The notes beneath the pieces are model-generated. The model made no database searches. It saw only the letters and a list, made by a program, of their open reading frames with translations, and was not told the DNA's origin. DNA of 43,858 bases from Ruminiclostridium sufflavum DSM 19573 (GTDB taxonomy: Bacteria; Bacillota; Clostridia; Acetivibrionales; DSM-1351): assembly GCF_003208175.1 (NCBI RefSeq), contig NZ_QKMR01000020.1, positions 1 to 43,858 of the forward strand, written 5' to 3'. Below, piece after piece: positions 8,715 to 16,703 of this stretch. The stretch's first letter is position 1. Every line of letters begins with the position of its first letter. The position numbers and the translations under genes were made by a program.

Positions 8715-11700
8715 TTAGTTCACACTTCCGCTGATATAAGTAACATCAGCTAACTTGCTGAAATTACCGTCACCGAAGGCTCCGCCCTCTTTAAAGGTTA
8801 AAGCTGCGCTGGAGCTGCCAATAACCTTGAAGGTAATTGTAGCAAGCACGCCATCTGTTGTAATCAATTCCTCTCCTATGGAATTGTCCAGAAACAGAAA
8901 GCTGATTGTACCATTACTGATACTGCTTGAGAAATTCACACCCGCATTTTTTACTATTGAGCCGGCTGTTACCTTCTGAGCCTCAAGTTTGCTTGTATCA
9001 TAGCTTATATAGAAGTTGCAGGTCCCCACATTTCCAACCTTGCTTACATTTGTTAATGAAATCGGTACTGTAATTGTATCTCCTGCATTACCCGATGCTT
9101 TTCCTATTGTTACACCGAGACCCTTGATGGTAACAGGAGGCGTCGAATCTGTAACTGTCAATTTAAATACCGGATTTTTTGCTTCCAAGCCAAAATCAAA
9201 TGTAAATGCCTTTGTTCCTACAGCAAGAGTTGACATATATGTTCTTGAAAATCTCACAGTGTCACCCGATACTGTATATTCATTTCCTTGTGTCAAGCCT
9301 GTAATGCCCTTGAAGGTACTTCCGTTTGAGGTCATTGTCACATATACCGCTTCAGGAGCATACTTGTCAAATGTTGCATTATCAGGGCTTATTGTGGCAC
9401 CTTGAGGTTTTGAGTCTTGTATTGTCAATGTCAATACAAGATTCTCAACCAGACCGAAATCAAAGGTAAGCTCCTTTGTACCTACCGGAAGAGTTGACAA
9501 ATAACTGCTCAATATTGTTATTTTTGCTTTGTTATCTGATATCGTATAGTCTGTTCCCTGAGTCAAGCCGGTGATTCCCTTTAGTTTAATTCCATTGTAT
9601 ACGACACCTATTACTACATCCTGAGGAGCATATTTGTCAAATTCCGCAGTTTTAGGATTGATTGAAGGAAGCTTAGGCAATGAATCTGTTATTGATACTG
9701 TCAGAACAAGATTTTGCTCAAGACCGAAATCAAAAGTAAGCTCCTTTGTACCTACTGGAAGAGTTGACAAATAACTGCTCAATATTGTTATTTTTGCCTT
9801 GTTATCTGATATTGTATAGTCTGTTCCCTGAGTCAAGCCGGTAATCCCCTTTAATTTAATCCCATTATATACAACATTTATCACCACATCTTCAGGTACG
9901 CTTTTATTAAAGGTTGCTGTGTTTGGTCTTATGGATGGCATATTGTCAATTATCCTTACGCCTCCGTTTACACTTTCAACAGGCTTAATTTTCGTCCAAT
10001 CAGCATTACCGAAGGTTACCTGCTTAAAGTCCACAGGTGTTACAGAAGGTAATGCATCACTCTTTACCTTAAATTCTATATTTGCAAATATCCCATCAGT
10101 GTCAATCAAGCCACTGTCTGTGGCACTAATATATATTATACTGATTGTACCGTTATCATTGATATTGTAGAAGAAGTTATCAGCCTCATCCGGTACTATT
10201 GGACCTGATGATACGGCAGTTGCTTCAAGAATACCGGTGTCATAGGCTATAACCGTATTACCCACTCCTATCTTGCCGACCTTTGAAACATTTGACAAGC
10301 TTATCGGTAATGTTACTATATCTCCTGCTTTACAATTTACAGTCTCAATTTTAGCACTGAGTCCTCCCGTTACTTCATTAACCGTTATAGTTAATACTGG
10401 ATTCTTTGCCGCTCCGAAATCAAAGGTAAGTGCTTTTGTTCCGGCTGCCAGACTATTCAGATAACTCTTGAGGAGTGTCACAGTATTCCCTGACACAGTA
10501 AAATCTGTTCCGGCTGTTAATCCGGTAATACCCTTAAAGGTATTTCCGTTTGGTGTGAGCACAACCGTTAAATCAGATGCAGCTCCCTTAATTAAGGCTG
10601 CTGTCTCAGGACTGATCGCAGGCTCCTGAACAATCACTTTATTAATATCAACACTGCCGTCTGTAAAGTTGACTCTTTCCAGCTTATTCATTTCCCCATT
10701 GCCGAACGCTCCTCCTGCCTTGAATGCCACAGGCGTTGTAACCTCTTGTGTTGTGCTCTTTATCAGGAATGTAATATTTGCGAACACTCCATCCTTGGTT
10801 ATCAATTCACTGCCTATAGTATTATCCAGGAACAGGAAGCTTATCGAGCCATCCTTGTTGATGCTGCTTGAGAAGTTTACTCCTGAATTTACAACTATAG
10901 GGCCGGCTGCAACTGCTTTTGCCTCCAGCAAGCTGGCATCATAGGCCACATAGAAATTACAGGTTCCTATGCTGCCTGCTTTTGCTACATTTGCAAAGCT
11001 AATCGGTACAGTCACTGTATCTCCTGCTTTCCCTGATACTGTGCCGATCGATGCGGTAAATTCCGGAGTAAGTGCTGTAATTACTATTGACAACACAGGA
11101 TTCTTTGATGATCCAAAATCAAAGGTAAGAGTCTTTGTTCCAACTGCAAGGCTGTTCAGATAGCTCTTGAGTATTGTTACACTGTCTCCTGATACTGTAT
11201 AATCAGTGCCTTTCGTCAGACCTGTTATTCCTTTAAAAGTACTTCCGTTTGGTGTAAGCGATACTGTAAAGTCTGATACCATACCCTGGACAAAGGATTT
11301 CGTTACCGGACTTATTACAGGGTCCTGACTGACTACTTTATTTATATCTACGCTGCCATCAGTAAAAATAACTGTTGAAAGCTTTGTCATACTTCCATCT
11401 CCAAAAGCTCCTCCTGCCTTAAATGCAACCGGGGTGGAAACCTCCTTTGTGGTATCCTTTATCTTAAAGGTAATATTTGCAAATACCCCATCAGCCTTAA
11501 TAAGTTCATTTCCTATAGTGTTATCAAGGAAAAGGAAGCTTATTGAGCCATCCTTATTGATACTGCTTGAGAAATTTACTCCCGCATTTGTTACTATAGT
11601 GCCTGCGGATACAGCTGTAGCTTCCAGCAAGCCTGTATCGTAGGTCACATAAAAGTTACATGTCCCTACATTATTAACTTTAGAAACGTTTGCGAAGCTT

Positions 11701-13991
11701 ACCGGAATTGTTACGGATTCTCCAGCTTTACCTGATGCTGTCCCTATTGACACATTCAGATTTTTAGTATCAATAGGATTAACCGTCAGTGTCAATACCG
11801 GATTCCCTTCCACGCCAAAATCAAAGGTGAGTACTTTTGTCCCTTCTGCAAGACTGTTCAGATAGCTCTTTAATATAGTTACACTGTTACCTGACACTGT
11901 ATAGTCCGTACCCTCTTTTAAGCCTGTTATTCCTTTAAAGGTATTTCCGTTTGGTGTAAGTGTTATGTTTATATCAGATGCCGTACCCTTTACGAAGGAC
12001 TTTGCCGCCGGACTTATTGACGGTTTGTTGCTGTTCATGTTTATTTCAACACTGCCGTCAATAAAATTAACAGCAGCCAGCTTTGTCATACTCCCATCGC
12101 CAAAGGCTCCGCCGGTCTTAAAGGCCACAGGAGTTTCGACCTCTTTTGCTGTACTCTTTATCTTGAAGGTAATATTAGCAAATATTCCATCTGCCTTAAT
12201 CAGTTCATTTCCTATAGTATTATCAAGGAAAAGGAAACTGATAGAACCATTATTGATACTGCTTGAGAAGTTTACTCCTGCATTTGTTACTATTGTGCCT
12301 GCTGACACAGCTGTAGCTTCTAACAAGCTGGTATCATAGGTCGCATAGAAATTACAGGTCCCTACATTGCCAACCTTGGCAACATTTGCAAAGCTGACAG
12401 GTACCGTTACCGTATCACCGGATTTCCCTGCCGCTGTTCCAATCCTTACATTCAGATTTTTAGTATCCTGAGCTGTAATTGTTAATGTTAATGTAGCTTT
12501 TCCGGCCGTTCCGAAATCGAAGGTAAGAGTTTTTGTTCCTGACGGCAATCCGTTCAAATAGCTCTTAAGAACTGTTACAATACTTCCTGCTAAAGAGAAA
12601 TCCGTTCCTTCTGTTAAACCTGTTATTCCTTTAAAAGTACTTGCATCTGAAAGGGTTACTTTCAGATCTGATGACATCCCCTGTGTAAAGGATTTTGATG
12701 CGGGACTTATTGTCGGTCCCTGTACCGGACCATTTATAACAACACTTCCGTCTATCAGATTAACTGATGCAAGCTTGCTCATATTACCGTCGCCGAAAGC
12801 CCCCCCTGCCTTGAACGCCACAGGTGTGGTGACTTCTTTAGTTGTACTCTTTATTTTGAAGGTAACATTTGCAAATATACCATCGGTCTTAATTAATTCG
12901 TTGCCTATAGTATTGTCAAGGAATAAGAAGCTGATTGTTCCATTATTGATGCTGCTTGAGAAGTTTACTCCCGCGTTTGCTACTATAGTACCTGCTGATA
13001 CTGCAGTAGCTTCCAGCAAGCTGGTATCATAGGTTGCATAGAAATTACAGGTTCCGACATTGCCAACCTTGGCAACATTTGCAAAGCTGACAGGTACTGT
13101 TACCGTATCCCCTGATTTTCCTGCCGCCGTACCTATCGTCACGTTAAGACTCTTATCATCAATGGGCTTGACTGTAATGCTCATTGTCGGATTTTTCGAT
13201 ACTCCAAAATCAAAGGTAAGAGTTTTTGTTCCCGCCGTAAGACTGTTCAAATAACTCTTGAGTATTGTTACGGTATTCCCCGATACTGTATAGTTAGTAC
13301 CCTGAGTAAGACCTGTTATCCCTTTAAAGGTATTTCCGTTCGGTGTCAATGATACCTTAATATCTGATGCGCTGCCCTGTATAAAAGCTGCTGTTGCAGG
13401 GCTGATAGCAGGATCCTTTTGTTCTTCGCCCGGTACCGGTTCTTTGCCGTATACCTTCTCCGAACCTATATATGCCGTTATCTGATCCCAATCAATATAG
13501 CTGCCCGCAGCTTTAAAGGAGTAGTCATTGGACTGGTCATAATTTGTCCAATCAGTCCTTGCCACTCTGGTTTGAATTTCCACAGTTCCTCCCGCCGAAA
13601 GGCTTCCTCCGCCGGAGAATCCGATTTCAATATAATTATCGGCAGTTGACGTTGTGGTGGTCATTTTCACAAACTTGCTTGTTACATAGCTTGTAACAGC
13701 CGTATATGAGCCTCCACTTGTCATTCCTGCATGATCACACCAGAAGTTCTGAGTCTTATCAGCATCTATGGTGTAATAGTATCTCAGCTTTATGTCAGAT
13801 AAATTAACCGCAGAACCGCCGCTATTAGTTACTTTAAATCTTGCACTTATTGTATTGGATGAAGCTGATGAATTACCATTATTGAACTGCACGTTTAAAC
13901 TTGTGCTTGCTGCAAACGTATTGCTTGCAGACGCAAATAATGTTATTATCATGCTTAGCACCATAAGACAAGAAATTATTTTTTTATGCAT
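8715..13991 (-). CDS. Scaffoldin 2: CBM3, eight X2 modules, six cohesins
   Basis: This is a complete 1758-residue primary scaffoldin. From the N-terminus: signal peptide (ends NTFAAS); cellulose-binding CBM3 (about 13430-13905) with [10 protein letters not shown] and [15 protein letters not shown]; then X2-Coh1, X2-Coh2, X2-Coh3, X2-Coh4, X2-Coh5, X2-X2-X2 and Coh6. Cohesins are about 145 residues ([39 protein letters not shown]). X2 modules are about 90 residues ([17 protein letters not shown]). Cohesins bind dockerin enzymes and the CBM3 binds cellulose. Cohesin 5 (about 9946-10368) is highly divergent. The start is the ATG at 13991, with GGAGG 7 nt upstream; a longer frame to 14048 has no such site. 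There is no C-terminal dockerin or anchor. It is the first gene of operon 2, followed by GH48. CipC of C. cellulolyticum, as known, has only two X2 modules. Confidence 0.95.
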   Translation of the reverse strand: MHKKIISCLMVLSMIITLFASASNTFAASTSLNVQFNNGNSSASSNTISARFKVTNSGGSAVNLSDIKLRYYYTIDADKTQNFWCDHAGMTSGGSYTAVTSYVTSKFVKMTTTTSTADNYIEIGFSGGGSLSAGGTVEIQTRVARTDWTNYDQSNDYSFKAAGSYIDWDQITAYIGSEKVYGKEPVPGEEQKDPAISPATAAFIQGSASDIKVSLTPNGNTFKGITGLTQGTNYTVSGNTVTILKSYLNSLTAGTKTLTFDFGVSKNPTMSITVKPIDDKSLNVTIGTAAGKSGDTVTVPVSFANVAKVGNVGTCNFYATYDTSLLEATAVSAGTIVANAGVNFSSSINNGTISFLFLDNTIGNELIKTDGIFANVTFKIKSTTKEVTTPVAFKAGGAFGDGNMSKLASVNLIDGSVVINGPVQGPTISPASKSFTQGMSSDLKVTLSDASTFKGITGLTEGTDFSLAGSIVTVLKSYLNGLPSGTKTLTFDFGTAGKATLTLTITAQDTKNLNVRIGTAAGKSGDTVTVPVSFANVAKVGNVGTCNFYATYDTSLLEATAVSAGTIVTNAGVNFSSSINNGSISFLFLDNTIGNELIKADGIFANITFKIKSTAKEVETPVAFKTGGAFGDGSMTKLAAVNFIDGSVEINMNSNKPSISPAAKSFVKGTASDINITLTPNGNTFKGITGLKEGTDYTVSGNSVTILKSYLNSLAEGTKVLTFDFGVEGNPVLTLTVNPIDTKNLNVSIGTASGKAGESVTIPVSFANVSKVNNVGTCNFYVTYDTGLLEATAVSAGTIVTNAGVNFSSSINKDGSISFLFLDNTIGNELIKADGVFANITFKIKDTTKEVSTPVAFKAGGAFGDGSMTKLSTVIFTDGSVDINKVVSQDPVISPVTKSFVQGMVSDFTVSLTPNGSTFKGITGLTKGTDYTVSGDSVTILKSYLNSLAVGTKTLTFDFGSSKNPVLSIVITALTPEFTASIGTVSGKAGDTVTVPISFANVAKAGSIGTCNFYVAYDASLLEAKAVAAGPIVVNSGVNFSSSINKDGSISFLFLDNTIGSELITKDGVFANITFLIKSTTQEVTTPVAFKAGGAFGNGEMNKLERVNFTDGSVDINKVIVQEPAISPETAALIKGAASDLTVVLTPNGNTFKGITGLTAGTDFTVSGNTVTLLKSYLNSLAAGTKALTFDFGAAKNPVLTITVNEVTGGLSAKIETVNCKAGDIVTLPISLSNVSKVGKIGVGNTVIAYDTGILEATAVSSGPIVPDEADNFFYNINDNGTISIIYISATDSGLIDTDGIFANIEFKVKSDALPSVTPVDFKQVTFGNADWTKIKPVESVNGGVRIIDNMPSIRPNTATFNKSVPEDVVINVVYNGIKLKGITGLTQGTDYTISDNKAKITILSSYLSTLPVGTKELTFDFGLEQNLVLTVSITDSLPKLPSINPKTAEFDKYAPQDVVIGVVYNGIKLKGITGLTQGTDYTISDNKAKITILSSYLSTLPVGTKELTFDFGLVENLVLTLTIQDSKPQGATISPDNATFDKYAPEAVYVTMTSNGSTFKGITGLTQGNEYTVSGDTVRFSRTYMSTLAVGTKAFTFDFGLEAKNPVFKLTVTDSTPPVTIKGLGVTIGKASGNAGDTITVPISLTNVSKVGNVGTCNFYISYDTSKLEAQKVTAGSIVKNAGVNFSSSISNGTISFLFLDNSIGEELITTDGVLATITFKVIGSSSAALTFKEGGAFGDGNFSKLADVTYISGSVN
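9421..9945. repeat. Tandem 270-bp X2-coding duplication in scaffoldin 2
   Basis: Two adjacent X2 modules have long identical protein stretches ([20 protein letters not shown]) and strongly similar DNA at 270-bp spacing; ctcctttgta returns at 9471 and 9741. This points to a recent duplication. The third neighbouring X2 (about 9135-9405) is more diverged. Confidence 0.8.
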
Positions 13992-14068
13992 AGTATACCT
14001 CCTGTTTTTTTTATGTGTACGAAAACCATTTTTGCCATTGTATATCATTTAGGTTTTTCACTTGTATC

Positions 14069-14143
14069 CGGTTCTCTATCAGCAATGCAAAGCTTTTTAG
14101 GTTAATTGATTAAACTTATAGTTCTCTGCTGATAAATCAACCG
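14069..14143 (-). promoter_or_regulatory. Structured 5' leader of scaffoldin 2 mRNA
   Basis: The plus-strand arms cggttctctatcagca (14069-14084) and tgctgataaatcaaccg (14127-14143) pair as an 8-bp and a 5-bp helix separated by an internal loop. The enclosed segment has its own small hairpin (ttaat/attaa around 14101-14116). It ends about 78 nt upstream of the scaffoldin 2 start. The role is unknown; effects on mRNA stability or regulation are possible. Confidence 0.4.
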
Positions 14144-14360
14144 AATTAATATTTTCACCCCCTTAACGTTTTTATTGGCTAGTTGGTTTTCATAAACTTA
14201 CCGGTCAGACAAGCTTATGTATAGCAATTAATTACTTTAATTCCATATTTTTACTTACCAATATAATTATGCGTTGGGAATATTTTACTTATGTTGGTCG
14301 ATTTTAAATTTTTTTAAAAATTTGTGATTTATTTACACAAAACTTAAATACATTTTTCAT

Positions 14361-14398
14361 AGGATTAATTTAAAGCAAAGTTACTTTAAATTAATCCT
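14361..14398 (-). terminator. Stem-loop beyond the operon 1 terminator
   Basis: A perfect 15-bp stem, aggattaatttaaag (14361-14375) and ctttaaattaatcct (14384-14398), encloses an 8-nt loop. It is AT-rich and lacks a long T-tract. It may back up the terminator next to it or belong to the promoter region of operon 2. Confidence 0.5.
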
Positions 14399-14401
14399 TA
14401 C

Positions 14402-14437
14402 AAAAAAAGATGCACAGAATAATTATTCTGTGCATCT
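14402..14437 (-). terminator. Intrinsic terminator of operon 1
   Basis: A 30-bp perfect palindrome at 14408-14437 (arms agatgcacagaataa / ttattctgtgcatct) is followed on the minus strand by T7. It lies 37 bp beyond the cel5N stop. This is the strongest terminator in the window and separates operon 1 from scaffoldin 2. Confidence 0.9.
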
Positions 14438-14473
14438 GAATTCATAATTTTTTATTTAAAAAATATAACTATG

Positions 14474-16075
14474 CTATTTATTTAGAAGTAATGCCTTCAA
14501 TTTTGCAATATCAAGAGCATCTATGTTTCCATCGGCATTCATATCAGCATTCTTTACATTTATCTTTACCGCAACTCCTAATAAATGCTGCTTCAGTACT
14601 GCAAAATCCAAAGCATCAACGGCTCCGTCCTCATTGGCATCTCCAAGAAGAACGACAGGAGCCGGAGTATCGAAATATTCTCCCAGTGAAATTCCGTTTG
14701 AACCGAGAGGAACCACGTGGTCAAGGCCAATGAATTTTCCTCCGCTTGTCTGCCATAAAGCAGGCTCCAGCAGTCCATATTTTTCCATATCCCATGTTGA
14801 CCAGTCGTTTCCTATAAGTCCTCCTGTATCACCGGAATTTGGATTTATGCACCAGAAGGTATGGCTAATACGGTTTTTAATCATATAATCTCTTAACAGC
14901 GTCATCCATTTCTGGTTCTTGCCTGCATCCATATGTCCTCCCCACTCACCTATAAGAAGCGGAGCTATCTTCTGGTCATCAATATATGCCCATGAATCGT
15001 ACCAATAATCATCTAATAATGTTTGTGTAGTAAAATCCTTATCAAACCATGACTGGGCATATACCGAAGGGCCGTAATCATGTGGGGAATATACAATCTG
15101 ACTGTTCAGTGAACCCAAATTAACAGGGAAGTCTCTTACCCCCCTCAGATTGCCGCCCCACCAAGCTCCATGCCAGGGAGAAGCATCTCCGGTCGCTCCC
15201 CAGATGTCAGGTGTATTATATGTATACCCCTTTTCTGTCTTAGGATATTGCTCTATACCCTCTATCATTATCAGAAGGTTTGGATTTTCTGCAAGTATAG
15301 CCTTTGCACATTGTTCAGAAGCATACTTCCAATTGTTTTCATCCTTTGAGTCATCCCACTTTGCTATTGTATCAGGGCAGGTATCACCTGTATATCCGCG
15401 TTTTCCGTGGGGTTCATTTTTCAGATCCAGAGCTAAAATAGTATCATCGTTTTTATACTTGTCAGCAAGCCATGCCAAGGTATCTATCCACATATCAGTC
15501 GTAACGACACCTGCGGTGGTTGTATCCTTGCCGTACCACAATTCATAATTATGTCCCGAATTGTTGGCATCAGGACTGTGTACATCAACCATTACCTTGA
15601 TTCCAAGCTCCTTGCAGTATCCCATTATTATATCAAATATTTCCATACTGTTCTTTACATCATCGGTTTCGGGATCATAAAAATCAGGATTACATACATG
15701 ATATGGCGGATTATTGCTGGCTGTCACGCTTGAAACCGGATTTGGCTTGCCCTTCATCCAGCTGTATAGCAATTCCGTTGAAACCGGTATTCTTAGAAAA
15801 CCTATTCCCTTGTCGGCTACACTGGTTAATATACCTTTAACATCATACCATGCGCCGTGGAAAACATTTTCGCTGCAGTTAAACCCAAACCAGTTAGCAC
15901 CTGTCAGCCAAACTTCATTGCCATACATGTCATAGATTTTGTCCCCCTGACAATGAAGCCAGTCGTCATTATTGCTGTCAACTGCTTTCACACCTGCCCC
16001 AAAATTTGACAAGCAGATTGTGGAAGAGATTGCCAGTGCAGTAAATAACGACAATATTCTTTTTGCTCTCTTCAT
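14474..16075 (-). CDS. cel5N: GH5 endoglucanase with dockerin, Cel5N type
   Basis: This 533-residue secreted enzyme has a signal peptide (about 1-31), a GH5 (beta/alpha)8 catalytic domain (about 36-455) and a C-terminal dockerin (about 475-533). GH5 cellulases cut internal beta-1,4-glucan bonds. The acid/base is Glu221 in DLKNEPHG and the nucleophile is Glu377 in LLIGEWGG; TGANWFGFNC and the His in SPHDYGP are also conserved. Dockerin repeats are DANEDGAVDALD and [18 protein letters not shown] lies 9 nt before the ATG. Position and type match Cel5N, the last gene of the C. cellulolyticum cip-cel operon. A 628-bp gap precedes it, so it may have its own promoter. Confidence 0.9.
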   Translation of the reverse strand: MKRAKRILSLFTALAISSTICLSNFGAGVKAVDSNNDDWLHCQGDKIYDMYGNEVWLTGANWFGFNCSENVFHGAWYDVKGILTSVADKGIGFLRIPVSTELLYSWMKGKPNPVSSVTASNNPPYHVCNPDFYDPETDDVKNSMEIFDIIMGYCKELGIKVMVDVHSPDANNSGHNYELWYGKDTTTAGVVTTDMWIDTLAWLADKYKNDDTILALDLKNEPHGKRGYTGDTCPDTIAKWDDSKDENNWKYASEQCAKAILAENPNLLIMIEGIEQYPKTEKGYTYNTPDIWGATGDASPWHGAWWGGNLRGVRDFPVNLGSLNSQIVYSPHDYGPSVYAQSWFDKDFTTQTLLDDYWYDSWAYIDDQKIAPLLIGEWGGHMDAGKNQKWMTLLRDYMIKNRISHTFWCINPNSGDTGGLIGNDWSTWDMEKYGLLEPALWQTSGGKFIGLDHVVPLGSNGISLGEYFDTPAPVVLLGDANEDGAVDALDFAVLKQHLLGVAVKINVKNADMNADGNIDALDIAKLKALLLNK

Positions 16076-16703
16076 AAAATCATTCCCTCCAAAAAATAAT
16101 TTTAGTATATCTAAAAGCTATTAGCGATTAGTTTGGTTTTTGAAGCTGACCTTCCCCAGTCAAAAACCAAGCTGGGTTCAAAGCCTTGCCTAAGAAATAA
16201 TTTATACTGTAAAGCTCCCCTATTATTCTATCAGGCACAGCTTGAAACATTAGTTGTAAGCAGGCTTAAAAGCATACCTGCCCTGAAAAGACGATTTGCA
16301 TCGTCAAAAGGCTTTCAACCGCAATTTACTTTGGTAATAACGATAAGTCGCATAATATACGCGCATATAAAACTGTAACCTTATCCTCCCTTCTTATTTT
16401 AAAAACAAATTATTATGGACCCTATGCTACTACCAAAAATTAAATATCTGATTAGTCAAAAATAATCTTCGTTGATCAAAACCAACCCTATGCCTTATTC
16501 CCGCAGAATCCTAAAAAATATGCAACAGCTTGCTTTTAAAGGCTTTGTACTTTTAAGATGTTTCTGAATTGGCATGATATACCTGATTTAAGTTTACATT
16601 ATGTAACGTAACAATTCAAGGTTAAAATGCATAATTTTGTAGAAATATTAAATATTTTGCATGTTTTTACGAAAAGCACCTGTATGACCTGCTGCTTTAT
16701 GTA
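16076..16703. other. Long gap upstream of cel5N
   Basis: This is the largest gap inside operon 1. It has no supported gene: the plus-strand frame at 16133-16378 lacks a ribosome binding site and resembles nothing I know. Short hairpins are visible, such as gacgat-ttgc-atcgtc near 16290-16306, cccag/ctggg near 16155-16176, and ttaca-tta-tgtaa near 16595-16607. The size suggests an internal promoter for cel5N or decayed sequence, perhaps where rgl11Y stands in relatives. No clear promoter was identified. Confidence 0.45.

Larger units (their letters stand above)
13992..14473. promoter_or_regulatory. Operon boundary: leader of scaffoldin 2 and end of operon 1
   Basis: This 480-bp gap contains, in the direction of transcription, the terminator of operon 1 (14402-14437), a second hairpin (14361-14398), an AT-rich stretch likely to hold the scaffoldin 2 promoter, and a structured leader (14069-14143). 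I could not assign a confident -35/-10 pair. No match to a riboswitch class that I know was seen. Confidence 0.5.

Noticed and set aside
8755-13254. Plus-strand open frames opposite scaffoldin 2 (for example 11965-12339)
   Set aside because: Same reason: antisense copies of cohesin and X2 coding repeats, not genes.
8715-13991. Frameshift or pseudogene in the divergent cohesin 5 region
   Set aside because: The frame is continuous and the flanking X2 modules are intact; the divergence is by substitution, so I treat it as a real domain.
13992-14473. Riboswitch (cyclic di-GMP or similar) in the scaffoldin 2 leader
   Set aside because: Conserved core sequences of the classes I know are missing. 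Only a generic stem with an internal loop is supported.
16133-16378. 81-codon frame in the gap before cel5N
   Set aside because: No ribosome binding site, no similarity I can recognise, and on the opposite strand to all neighbouring genes.
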